Notes: generated from the sequence alone by a model not told the origin. DNA of 64,000 nt from Albibacterium bauzanense (GCF_004339765.1 NZ_SMGO01000002.1:1-64000), one strand, 5' to 3'; counted from the first letter of the stretch, positions 17,374 through 26,690 are shown. Translations and numbers: made by a program.

Positions 17374-19431
17374 TCATTTAACTACTCGAATAACTCCTCT
17401 CATTACAAGATAATGACCTGGGTAAGAGCATATATAAGGATAAACTCCTGGAGTATTTGGCACATTCAAATAAATTGCTTGTGTTTCCCCTGGTTGCAAA
17501 ATTTTAGTATATGCAATAACCTTAGAACTATTAGGAACATAATTCATCTTCTCTCCTTGCACGCCTAATTTCAACGCTAACTCTCCGATTTCATTTCCTG
17601 CACCAACTTCCGTCATTACAAAATTATGAAGCATATCATCGTTATTATTAAAAACTAACTTAAGCTTGGTTCCGACTTTTACAGTAATATTATCTGTACT
17701 AAACTTCAATCCCGACAATGTTCTCAGTGTTATCGTAAGATCGGCTTTTCCACCCCAATTTGCAGGCATTTGTACCGTATGTTTACCTAAAACTTCTTGA
17801 TCTTTTACTGCTTGAGTTGTATTTGAATTACTAACCATTGATTCATGATCATGACCCATTGACATTTCAACTCTGTTATCATCTGTAATTATTACCTTCT
17901 CTCCATTAGGTATATTATTCAATGTGTAATACCCAAAATTATGTAATAGAGGACGTTGTTCTGCAGATAAAACACCTTCAGCTTTTATTTCATGTATGTA
18001 TCCTTCTTTTAAACTATCTAAAACTAGTCGAACGCGCATTTTATCTTCAGACACGACAATTGCCTTAATCGCACGATCTGCTTGATTAATCGGAGGACTT
18101 CCATACGTACTATGATATTTATAAATAAAGTCTCCTATACTATAAGATGATACATCACGAGCGGACTTTTCATCAACTGGCAATGTAAATTCTATTTCAA
18201 AACCATCAGGCTGCGCCTTAATTGTTTTCATTTCAAAGGGCATAACACCTGTCCATTCCAGCTTCTGCAATCCAAACGGAGCACTTCCTGTAGATCCCCA
18301 ACCGCGAGATGTCATTCCAACAAACATGGCTCCATCAGGACCCCAATTCATTCTTAATATACCTGAGGAAAATCCTTCCCGAAAAGGAAAAACAACTCCT
18401 TGATAAACACCCTTCACTTTCTCAAGAAATACACGCATAATTTTACTATGACCTTGATCCCCAACAAACAATTGATCTTCAAATGGCCCCATCTTTCCTT
18501 CATTATTATAATTAAGAATCCCTGATGTAGAAATCCCTAATATCGTGTGAGGAAACCATACAGCGGGCGTTTTAATTCCTTTAACGGTTTTAGCTACTTC
18601 AAACATAGGCTTTCCTGTATCTGGAATATCTGAAGGTTTCAATGTTATATTCGACTCGGGTTCTCCAGACCATTTCAAGCTACTCGGATTTCCCATAAAA
18701 TCTCTTTCCGCAACATGTGAAATAAAGCCTGATCCCACCCAGTGACCTTGATTATCAGAATAGAATATATCTCCTGAACTATTTAACCCCATACCCGCTG
18801 GCGATCTAAATCCGGCCGCAAAAGGTGTCATTTTAAAATCTGGAGAAAATTTGAGCATCCAACCATGCCATTTTGAAAGGCTTTCACTATTCCCATTCCA
18901 ACCAAGATTCAACGCTACAATCATATCACCATTCTTATCTAATAATGGTCCATAAGCATACTCATGATAATTTCCTGTTTCAGACAAAGGCCAAGAATAC
19001 ATTGTTTCATACTGGTCAGCCTTACCATCACCATCTGAATCTCTCAAACGAGTTAATTCAGAACGTTGTACAGCATAAATATCTCCTTTAATATAATTTA
19101 AACCTAAAGGTTCATGTAGACCTTGAGCAAATAATCTGTAAGTTGGCTGCCTTCTATCCTTCATTGAAGTATTGTCTATAATCCAAACTTCGCCTCGACG
19201 TGTAGAAACTGCCAGTGAACCACTAGGCAAAAATGTCATTCCACCTACCTCAAGAAGAAGCCCTTGAGGAATAGGCACTGTACTTAACCGATAAATATCA
19301 TTTTCGGTGTATATCTTAACAGTATCATTAGCTGTAGAATTATTTATACTATTATTTTGTCCAAAGCTAATTGTTGAATATAGAACACCTATGACTGCTA
19401 AATATTTTATATAATTTATTTTCAGATTCAT
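17374..19431 (-). CDS. Exported beta-propeller dehydrogenase with C-terminal cupredoxin domain
   Basis: 685 residues. Sec signal peptide (YLAVIGVLYSTISFGQ), then a sorbosone/glucose-dehydrogenase-like six-blade propeller (MTFLPSGSLAVSTRRGEVW, QGLHEPLGLNY, RDSDGDGKADQYETMY, SPAGMGLNSSGDIFYSDNQG, LFVGDQGHSKIMRVF). The last 120 or so residues are a plastocyanin/azurin-type domain: MLHNFVM gives one copper histidine and YICSYPGHYLVMRG gives the Cys-X4-His-X3-Met of a type 1 copper site. It should oxidise a sugar-derived substrate and pass electrons to its own blue copper. It starts 11 bp after the DUF1080 gene ends, so the two share a transcript. The propeller cofactor (PQQ or none) cannot be told by eye. 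Confidence 0.85.
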   Translation of the reverse strand: MNLKINYIKYLAVIGVLYSTISFGQNNSINNSTANDTVKIYTENDIYRLSTVPIPQGLLLEVGGMTFLPSGSLAVSTRRGEVWIIDNTSMKDRRQPTYRLFAQGLHEPLGLNYIKGDIYAVQRSELTRLRDSDGDGKADQYETMYSWPLSETGNYHEYAYGPLLDKNGDMIVALNLGWNGNSESLSKWHGWMLKFSPDFKMTPFAAGFRSPAGMGLNSSGDIFYSDNQGHWVGSGFISHVAERDFMGNPSSLKWSGEPESNITLKPSDIPDTGKPMFEVAKTVKGIKTPAVWFPHTILGISTSGILNYNNEGKMGPFEDQLFVGDQGHSKIMRVFLEKVKGVYQGVVFPFREGFSSGILRMNWGPDGAMFVGMTSRGWGSTGSAPFGLQKLEWTGVMPFEMKTIKAQPDGFEIEFTLPVDEKSARDVSSYSIGDFIYKYHSTYGSPPINQADRAIKAIVVSEDKMRVRLVLDSLKEGYIHEIKAEGVLSAEQRPLLHNFGYYTLNNIPNGEKVIITDDNRVEMSMGHDHESMVSNSNTTQAVKDQEVLGKHTVQMPANWGGKADLTITLRTLSGLKFSTDNITVKVGTKLKLVFNNNDDMLHNFVMTEVGAGNEIGELALKLGVQGEKMNYVPNSSKVIAYTKILQPGETQAIYLNVPNTPGVYPYICSYPGHYLVMRGVIRVVK

Positions 19432-19442
19432 GTCAGATTAAT

Positions 19443-20852
19443 TTACCAGATGATCGAATATTCCAATGAGGAGATGTTTTTACTAAATGCGATTACAAGT
19501 TCGTCTGCATTTCGCGATTTTCTAATAATAGGCTTCAAACGTTCATTTACTTTTATATAATATGATTTCCCGTCTATAACATATAAACCCTTCCCTAAAG
19601 ATTCTATCACTTTACCGCTTGCTATTCTAAAATATAAATTTGTCGGTGCATTAGTAACACTAACCTCTCTTATCAAAGATTCTCCATTGGCTACCATTGA
19701 AATTTTATCATCAACATTAAATCCACTATACTCATAATGGAAAGTTACATTTTTGTTATTATCTAGAGAATAGCCTTTATTATGAAAATCATCAAATGGA
19801 ATTGAATCTGGCCATATAGAATCTGAATTACTTAATAAAGCAACCGATGGTGCAGAAGACAAAGTAATCAACGCTCCAAGTGGGGTAGCTAACTGGGGTT
19901 CACCTCTAGACTCCCACATATCAGTCGCATCAACAAATCCTCCTCGCCAAAATTGTAAAATGGATCCTTGTTTTAAATCATAAGAATAATTAGTATGATT
20001 AGGATTTCCTACTGATATTACGTGCGTGCGCTTGCCATTGTCGAACAATAAATAACTTCTTAATACATATGGTTCTGCTTTAGCTTCTACTATAATAGGA
20101 TTAACCATACGAAATCGCCTGGCAGCATCACCGGTTAATTGTTGAACAGGTTCTTCGAAGCTTTTATAACTTATATTTCTAAATGCTAAAACATGGTTCT
20201 CATCTGCTTGAAAAACGAGAGGCCCCTTTGTACTTTCATCATTAAAAATCGCTCCATCAGAAGGACCTTCTAATGAAATGCCTTGATGAATAAGCACTCC
20301 ATTCAAATATACCTCAGCAAAACTTGCTTTATCTACTTTCTTCCCTGAACTATCAAAAGTAGGAGATTTGAATTTCACTTTTAAATGTTGCCATAAACCA
20401 GGTGCTTTCCCAACATTACTTATAGGCTGCTTTGTATGAAAGGAAATACTACTTTCTGCTTTATTAACATCTATAGTTCCAATTCTAGATAGGGGATTTT
20501 GACTTTCCGGCCAACTATCAGATAATTGGATCTTATAACGTCCCATTATATATACGGCAGAATTACTTCCATTAGTTGTTAAAAAATCAAAATCTATTTC
20601 AGTATCGCCCTCCAATTGCAATCCAGATACTAAATTAGTTGCGCCTTTCATTGGAGTATTCACAACAATGCCATTTCCCTTAACAAACTTTGTTGTTGAT
20701 TTATTAAAATCTGTTATTAAATCAGAAACAATCAACCAATTTTCACCTGGTTTCTCGAATGCGTCAAAATTCGAAGTGGGAACAGAACTTTGAGAGAATA
20801 CATAATTCGAACATATTATGCTCCCTAGTAATAGCAAGACAACTTTCTTCAT
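19443..20852 (-). CDS. Exported DUF1080 protein with extra C-terminal domain
   Basis: 469 residues, Sec signal peptide to about residue 20 (LLLLGSIICSNYVFSQ). Residues about 30-235 look like a divergent DUF1080/LamG-type jelly-roll (TEIDFDFLTT, NSAVYIMGRYKIQL, GLWQHLKVKFKSP, AEVYLNGVLIHQG, HVLAFRNISYKSF). Residues about 240-469 form a second beta-rich domain I do not recognise (KAEPYVLRSYLLFDNGKRTH, GSILQFWRGGFVDATDMWES). Co-transcribed with the dehydrogenase-cupredoxin that follows. A role in binding or cleaving an oxidised glycoside is plausible from the DUF1080 part only. The FWRGGFVDATDMW segment contains several aromatic residues that could bind sugar. Confidence 0.75.
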   Translation of the reverse strand: MKKVVLLLLGSIICSNYVFSQSSVPTSNFDAFEKPGENWLIVSDLITDFNKSTTKFVKGNGIVVNTPMKGATNLVSGLQLEGDTEIDFDFLTTNGSNSAVYIMGRYKIQLSDSWPESQNPLSRIGTIDVNKAESSISFHTKQPISNVGKAPGLWQHLKVKFKSPTFDSSGKKVDKASFAEVYLNGVLIHQGISLEGPSDGAIFNDESTKGPLVFQADENHVLAFRNISYKSFEEPVQQLTGDAARRFRMVNPIIVEAKAEPYVLRSYLLFDNGKRTHVISVGNPNHTNYSYDLKQGSILQFWRGGFVDATDMWESRGEPQLATPLGALITLSSAPSVALLSNSDSIWPDSIPFDDFHNKGYSLDNNKNVTFHYEYSGFNVDDKISMVANGESLIREVSVTNAPTNLYFRIASGKVIESLGKGLYVIDGKSYYIKVNERLKPIIRKSRNADELVIAFSKNISSLEYSIIW

Positions 20853-20888
20853 AAAGCTATAATTTTAAAATTCGTTACAATTTAAAAA

Positions 20889-20932
20889 TTAAACGTCAGA
20901 TTTTTGTTACAATGCAAAAAATCTGACGTTTA
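20889..20932 (-). terminator. Terminator after the Gfo/TIM/fusion operon
   Basis: A perfect 17-bp inverted repeat (20889-20905 and 20916-20932; TTAAACGTCAGATTTTT and complement) with a 10-base loop. It lies between the stop of the Gfo gene at 20960 and the start of the DUF1080 gene at 20852, which separates the two operons. Confidence 0.85.
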
Positions 20933-20959
20933 AATAAGCAACAATAATAAGAGTCAATT

Positions 20960-22072
20960 TTAACTAAAGGTAAATTCAGGCAGATGCATAATCTCTCCTC
21001 CTTTCATTGCAGATTCATGTGCTAAAATACCTACACAGGTAATGTTAGCCGCCTCAACTGCATTAGGATAGGGTTGACGATTCTTCGATAATGAACTTAC
21101 AAACTCATGAACTAAATGGGGATGAGAACCACCATGTCCGGATCCCTGGATGAAAGAAAGATGCTGATGCCCTTCTAAATCATACACAGATTCAGTTGTG
21201 AATTCTTGAATCTCTGTAGGTAATAAGTGAGCATAATCCTTAATCTTAACTCTTTCCGGACTTTCTCCGGTATGAATAACGCTATCTTCATGTTCAATCA
21301 ATGTCCACTCAAAAGATTTTTTAGAACCATACACATCAAAACTCTCCCGGTATTGACGTGCTGTATTAAACAATGAACGGGTTACCTCAGCTGACAGATC
21401 GGAGTCCTTTAGCTTAATATGACAAGTTTCAATCGCAAAGGGAGAACCATATTTTGGTATCAGATTTTCATCAATCCTACCAGAACCGAAACAAGAAACA
21501 TATTCAGCAGAAGCTTTTGGAAGTGCCAAAACCGGACTAACACAATGGGTAGCATAATGCATAGGCGGTAATCCTTCCCAGTAACCTGGCCATCCACCCA
21601 TTTCCTGTTGATGCGATCCGCGCAGAAATTGAATCTTGCCTAATTCGCCATTTTCATATAATTCCTTTACAAACAAAAACTCCCGGCTATAAACCACGGT
21701 CTCCATCATCATATAGGTAAGCCCGGTTTCTTTTACAGCATCGACGATTCGTTTGCAATCCTCAACACTGGTAGCCATAGGAACTGTGCAGGCAACATGC
21801 TTTCCTGCACGCAAGGCTGCAATTGACTGCTCCGCATGGTTCTGAATCGGAGTATTGATATGAACCGCATCAACTTCCGGATCTTTCAACAATTCATCGA
21901 AATCTGTGTATCGCTTCTCAATCCCAAAAGCATTACCAATTTCCTCCAGTTTCTCTGTATTCCTCTGACAGATAGCATACATATTTGCATCTGGATGCTT
22001 TTGATAAATCGGAATAAATTCCGCCCCAAACCCTAATCCTACTATCGCTATATTTATTGGCTTATTACTCAT
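20960..22072 (-). CDS. Gfo/Idh/MocA-family oxidoreductase with atypical active site
   Basis: 370 residues, no signal peptide. Rossmann start INIAIVGLGFGAEFIPIYQ, VDAVHINTPIQNHAEQS, then KHVACTVPMATSVEDC where most family members have EKP. The catalytic lysine position therefore appears to be lost. Downstream PMHYATHCVSPVLAL retains a histidine at the usual site, and RLVHEF-like HPHLVHEFVSS lies near the end. Third gene of the operon headed by the ThuA-dehydrogenase-cupredoxin fusion, 44 bp after the TIM-barrel epimerase. Either this subgroup uses another residue for proton transfer, or it performs a different step such as isomerisation or binding. Fold assignment is firm; function is open. 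Confidence 0.85.
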   Translation of the reverse strand: MSNKPINIAIVGLGFGAEFIPIYQKHPDANMYAICQRNTEKLEEIGNAFGIEKRYTDFDELLKDPEVDAVHINTPIQNHAEQSIAALRAGKHVACTVPMATSVEDCKRIVDAVKETGLTYMMMETVVYSREFLFVKELYENGELGKIQFLRGSHQQEMGGWPGYWEGLPPMHYATHCVSPVLALPKASAEYVSCFGSGRIDENLIPKYGSPFAIETCHIKLKDSDLSAEVTRSLFNTARQYRESFDVYGSKKSFEWTLIEHEDSVIHTGESPERVKIKDYAHLLPTEIQEFTTESVYDLEGHQHLSFIQGSGHGGSHPHLVHEFVSSLSKNRQPYPNAVEAANITCVGILAHESAMKGGEIMHLPEFTFS

Positions 22073-22116
22073 TTCAAATTCTATTTACCTTATTAAAAAT
22101 CGTATCTAATAATCAT

Positions 22117-22980
22117 TTATTTCTCTTGCGACCACTTTCTTAAAAACTGCAAACCTTCCTCGGCAAAACCATCTTGACTTGGTACTAAAGGTCGCCACAT
22201 ACAAACAGCACCTGCTAACTCTTTATTGTCAGGAGTAAAACTTTCAATAGAAACAGTTTTATTATAATTAATTGCTGTTAACCCACGTTTATAGGCTCCC
22301 CAATTAGTTTCACCCGTTCCAGGTGTACCTCTGTAATTTTCCGATACTTGTAAGTGAACAAGCTTATCTCCAACGGAAATAATAGCTTTTTCAATATCTC
22401 GTTCTTCAATATTCATATGAAAGCCATCCAGAATAACCTTAGCTGAAGGATGATCAATATCTTTAATCAGCTTCATTACATCTTCAGCAGTATTTACAAG
22501 ATCCGATTCAAAACGATTAAGAGGTTCAATAGCTAACTCTACACCGAAATCCTCTGCCATTACACATGCTTTTCTGATGTTAACTACAGCACGATCCCAT
22601 TCAATCCGTTTCTGATCAGGAGATACCAAGCGTGCTTTTCCCACCGAAGAGTACATGGGGCCTGAAACAGATTCAGATCCCAATGCACTAGCTACTTTCA
22701 CACAAGCATGAATATAATCAAAACTAGTTTGATGATAAACAGGATCATCATTTGTAAAATCCCTGCTTGGACCAAATGCCCCACAAATCATCGCTTTTAG
22801 ATCATTTTTTAAGAGAGCTTCATTTACTTTCTCTACATCAATTAAAGAAGGGTCTTCTACTGGTATTTCAACAAAATCATAACCCATCCGCTTTATTTTG
22901 GGAAAAAGAGATAATGTATCAGAATTAAATGGCGATGTCCAAAGCCATGTACTAACACCAAACTTAATATCTAAGCCCAT
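22117..22980 (-). CDS. TIM-barrel sugar epimerase (tagatose/psicose 3-epimerase-like)
   Basis: 287 residues, the usual size of D-tagatose/D-psicose 3-epimerase and hydroxypyruvate isomerase relatives, cytosolic. Metal-site residues appear in order: IEPLNRFE, VILDGFHMNIEE, LVHLQVSENYRGTPGTG and VSIESF. Such enzymes move the carbonyl or invert C3 of keto-sugars using manganese. It lies 29 bp after the 1226-residue fusion gene and just before a Gfo oxidoreductase, so it should process the same intermediate. An exact substrate cannot be named. Confidence 0.88.
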   Translation of the reverse strand: MGLDIKFGVSTWLWTSPFNSDTLSLFPKIKRMGYDFVEIPVEDPSLIDVEKVNEALLKNDLKAMICGAFGPSRDFTNDDPVYHQTSFDYIHACVKVASALGSESVSGPMYSSVGKARLVSPDQKRIEWDRAVVNIRKACVMAEDFGVELAIEPLNRFESDLVNTAEDVMKLIKDIDHPSAKVILDGFHMNIEERDIEKAIISVGDKLVHLQVSENYRGTPGTGETNWGAYKRGLTAINYNKTVSIESFTPDNKELAGAVCMWRPLVPSQDGFAEEGLQFLRKWSQEK

Positions 22981-23009
22981 AAATTAATTTCCTTTTAATA
23001 AAGTCAAAC

Positions 23010-26000
23010 TTATTTAACTACTTTCATTACTCCTTGCATCATTCTCCAATGTCCCGGGAATGTACATACAAAAGGATAGTCCCCTACCTGTGATGGAGCA
23101 GTAAATTCTAAGACAGTGCTTTCGTCCGGATCTAACAATTTTGTAGCATGCAACACTTCTGGAATGCGGGGAACATAGGACAAAGAGGCTGCATTCGCAT
23201 TAAGTGCCATTTCATCGGCTGCCGCACCTACTTTATTTAGTGTTCCTGGTTTAATAATAATTAAATTATGTTGCATTTGATCTGGATTTGCAATACGAAT
23301 ACGTACTTTTTGACCAGCTTTAACCGTTACCAACTTCTTACTAAATGCCATCGCATTTGGAACAACATCTATTTGTAATACCGTTACATCCTGTGCAGGT
23401 GCATTCACAGGCTTAGCCGTTTCTGCAACAACTGTCTTAGCGGTGCCTGGTTTTCTTAATTCAATGGTAGCATCTTCCATACTCCCGGTAAATCTGAATG
23501 TACCTTCATAATCACCAATTTTATCATTAGTAGGTTCTTGAAGATCCTGAGAAGATCGCAAATTCAGGTCTAATGTCTTGGTAAATAATGCGGGAGCCTT
23601 ACCCTTAGCCACCTGCTTACCGTCCACTTCGATACTCATTTCTCCACCTGCCAGTAACTTAGCAACCAATTCATATTTTTCTGGTAAAGCAGCATTTGAA
23701 ACAGCCACATAAGATTTACCATCCTGCCGAACGATCATATTTAATTTGCCGTCCTGAATAAAGACTCCATAACCGTTTTCTCTTCCACCTTGACCCGCTA
23801 TAAAACCTTGAATAGGTGCATTCGGATCAATAGCAACCTGCTGACCTCCTGGGCCATTTGGACGGCCATCCTGCTGGCTTGCACGACCAATAGCAGCTTT
23901 AATGATAATTTCCTTGCCAACCACATCCGGGCTAAAAGCTACTGCGCCAACAGAACCTTGTCTGCGAGCTAAGGAATATATCTCGTTACTCAAACCCTGA
24001 ACAACCCGTTGAGTTAAGGTCAATTCGGTTGTACCTGAAGTCTTAAATCCAGCCGGCACTGATGACATAAATCCATCTTGATGTCTTATAGCTGCTGCAT
24101 ACAAAGCTTTTGAAATCCACTCATCTTTCGCATTCTCAGCATCCAGACTTGCTGTATATAATGCTTTACCTGCTTCTACGGAAGTCGGAAGTTGAGCCAC
24201 AACAACGAACGCATTCATGCGCGTATTCAGATCAGGATCCTTTAATAAACCAGCCTTTTGAATCAATGCAAATGTCTGCTCATTTTTAGGCAGCACTTCC
24301 AGAGCAGCTTTTCTGACACCAGCAGAAGGATGAGATAAAGCACCAACTACCGCTTGAGAAGCCTCAGAATTAGAGCCATCTAATACTTTTAAACCTTCCA
24401 AGGTCCATAAAGCATTAATTGCGGGGCCATTCAAACCAATTTCATCAACTTTTTTATCATTAATTAGTTTAATCAATCCCGGTATTGCTGCCTTATTATT
24501 ATTCTCAACCAATAAACGTTGTGCAGTCAATCGCCAAAATAAATTATCACTTTCCAAAGCGCCTAATAAACCAGCCGTGTTATCTTTAGAAAGACTAATG
24601 GGGGTATAAGGTTTAGCATCTTTATAAACAATTCGGTAAATACGACCTCGGTCTAGATCACGCATTGGAGTAATAAAAGCATTACCCTGACCATTTATAA
24701 ATTGCTTTCCTTCAGAAACGGTAGGTCCAGGAGTAGGGTTATGCTGAATAATGAAGTTATACCAATCAGCAACCCAAACAGCACCATCCGGACCAACCGT
24801 TGCCTGAACGGGACCTACCCACTCATCTGAACTTGCTAATAAGTTCCATCCATCTACCTCTTTATAACCTGCTCCACTACGCTCAATTATTGCATTATGA
24901 GTAAGTCTACCAGTAGGCTCATTTACAAATGCAATGCGATTCCAATATTCCTTAGGAAAATTCCTAGCCGTATAAAAATCATGACCAGCCGCGGCAGTAA
25001 AACCTCCATGCACATCTACCTGTCTTAAATTAGGAGTAAGCGTATGCATATCACCGTGACCCTGAATGATGGAAAGAGGAATAACTTGTTGAGCAACATT
25101 TCTTCCTCCAGGTCTTCCATTGCTATTCTGTGTATCAGAAGCTTGAACAATTCTTTCAGGGAAAGGTCTTTGCATCAATTGATAAGGCATTGAGTAATAA
25201 TCACTGTGATTACCGTTGGCTGTAGAAACAAAAACATTATTATCTTCCGTAAATCCTAAACCCCAGGTATTATTATTCGAATTTGCTAAAAATTCAAAAT
25301 CAGTGCCATCAGGGTTAAAACGATAAACTCCTTGAGCAAACCTAAAACTCTTATTATCGATGGTATTATTAAATCCAGAATAACCAACTACCCCCCAAAT
25401 CTTATTATCAAAACCATATCTTAAATTTGAAGGTCCTGCATGTGTATCATTCTTACCCCAACCTTCCATAAATTCCTGACGAAGATCCGCTTTATCATCC
25501 CCATCTGTATCCTTCAAGAAAACCATATGGGGAGCCATCGATATAATCACACCTCCATTCGCAAATACGATGCTGGAAGGGATATTAAGACTATCTGCAA
25601 AAATTGTAAATTTATCTGCTCTTCCATCACCATCGGTATCTTCTAATATCTTAATTCGATCGTTAGCAGCACCATCCGTTTCCACAAAAGTATTTGGATA
25701 ATCTACTGACTCTACAATCCACAACCGCCCTCTTTCATCCCAAGACATCGCAATCGGATTCGTTATATCAGGCTCTGCTGCAAAAAGTTTAACTTCGAAA
25801 TCAACCGGTACCTGCATTAAATCCATAGACTCTTCGGGTGTCAAGGCATATTGAAACTTTGGTGCAGGATCCCGTTTCTCATAATTAGGAACAATGATCG
25901 TATCGTTATATAAAACCTTCGGAGTTTTAAATGCTGCAATTTCAGCCTGAACTTTATCACCGATAGCCCACAATACTCCGTTTCCAATCAACTTCTGAAA

Positions 26001-26690
26001 CATCGGATTTGTCCAGGTGCTGTCATTATGACCGTAAGCAGTATAAAACACTCTTCCTTTTCCCTGATTACGAACCCAGGTCCAAGGCTCTTTCACACCA
26101 TTTTCTACACGTTCCTGCAATACCGTTTTATCAGGATTTATGTTACTATGAACATAGGTTTCATCCCAGGTCTCAAACTCATTAATACCTTCCATAACCG
26201 GATGAGTCTTGTTAACATTTACTGCGGTGAAATGACCGGTTTTATGCGATTTAAACTGACCTCCAATAGCTTGGATATACCACGATGAATTAACAAAACT
26301 CGCTGATGCAGAATGAATCGGGATCAATCCCTTTCCGCCTTCTACAAAGTCTTTTATCACTTTTTCTTTAGCCGGAGAGATCTTATCATAATTAGCATAG
26401 ATAATCAGCCCGTCATATTTATTTAAATTTGCTGCATTAAGATCATTCGTATCGGTAGTATAAGTGATATTAATACCACGGGCAAACAAAGGAATGCTAA
26501 GCATAGGAGCAAACTTCCCGGAATTATGATGCGTATCTTTATGTCCTAAAAATAACACTTCAGCCCTACGCCCCGGAGGTTGCTGTTTGTCATTCTTGTC
26601 TCTTATATTAATTGAATGGTTATAAATACCGTTTGCAAGACTGCTAAGCAAAACACCGCTAAACAGCATTAAAAAGAAAATCTTCTTCAT
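23010..26690 (-). CDS. ThuA / dehydrogenase / HEAT / LamG-like / cupredoxin fusion protein
   Basis: 1226 residues, exported (MLFSGVLLSSLANG). Domains in order: ThuA at about 42-245 (AEVLFLGHKDTHHNSG, FNTAYGHND-like VFYTAYGHND); beta-propeller dehydrogenase at about 280-690 (LTPEESMDLMQVPVDFEVKL, DTDGDGRADKFTIF, GHDFYTARNFPKEYWNRIAF); HEAT-like repeats at about 700-850; a LamG-like segment at about 930-1080 (GYGVFIQDGKLNMIV, GDYEGTFRFTGSMEDATIEL); and a C-terminal type 1 copper domain with MQHNLI and FVCTFPGHWRMMQG. It heads an operon with a TIM-barrel epimerase and a Gfo enzyme, behind two LacI-type operators. The same modules are separate or carry cytochrome c elsewhere in the window, so this fusion ties them functionally. 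The substrate is unknown. Confidence 0.87.
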   Translation of the reverse strand: MKKIFFLMLFSGVLLSSLANGIYNHSINIRDKNDKQQPPGRRAEVLFLGHKDTHHNSGKFAPMLSIPLFARGINITYTTDTNDLNAANLNKYDGLIIYANYDKISPAKEKVIKDFVEGGKGLIPIHSASASFVNSSWYIQAIGGQFKSHKTGHFTAVNVNKTHPVMEGINEFETWDETYVHSNINPDKTVLQERVENGVKEPWTWVRNQGKGRVFYTAYGHNDSTWTNPMFQKLIGNGVLWAIGDKVQAEIAAFKTPKVLYNDTIIVPNYEKRDPAPKFQYALTPEESMDLMQVPVDFEVKLFAAEPDITNPIAMSWDERGRLWIVESVDYPNTFVETDGAANDRIKILEDTDGDGRADKFTIFADSLNIPSSIVFANGGVIISMAPHMVFLKDTDGDDKADLRQEFMEGWGKNDTHAGPSNLRYGFDNKIWGVVGYSGFNNTIDNKSFRFAQGVYRFNPDGTDFEFLANSNNNTWGLGFTEDNNVFVSTANGNHSDYYSMPYQLMQRPFPERIVQASDTQNSNGRPGGRNVAQQVIPLSIIQGHGDMHTLTPNLRQVDVHGGFTAAAGHDFYTARNFPKEYWNRIAFVNEPTGRLTHNAIIERSGAGYKEVDGWNLLASSDEWVGPVQATVGPDGAVWVADWYNFIIQHNPTPGPTVSEGKQFINGQGNAFITPMRDLDRGRIYRIVYKDAKPYTPISLSKDNTAGLLGALESDNLFWRLTAQRLLVENNNKAAIPGLIKLINDKKVDEIGLNGPAINALWTLEGLKVLDGSNSEASQAVVGALSHPSAGVRKAALEVLPKNEQTFALIQKAGLLKDPDLNTRMNAFVVVAQLPTSVEAGKALYTASLDAENAKDEWISKALYAAAIRHQDGFMSSVPAGFKTSGTTELTLTQRVVQGLSNEIYSLARRQGSVGAVAFSPDVVGKEIIIKAAIGRASQQDGRPNGPGGQQVAIDPNAPIQGFIAGQGGRENGYGVFIQDGKLNMIVRQDGKSYVAVSNAALPEKYELVAKLLAGGEMSIEVDGKQVAKGKAPALFTKTLDLNLRSSQDLQEPTNDKIGDYEGTFRFTGSMEDATIELRKPGTAKTVVAETAKPVNAPAQDVTVLQIDVVPNAMAFSKKLVTVKAGQKVRIRIANPDQMQHNLIIIKPGTLNKVGAAADEMALNANAASLSYVPRIPEVLHATKLLDPDESTVLEFTAPSQVGDYPFVCTFPGHWRMMQGVMKVVK

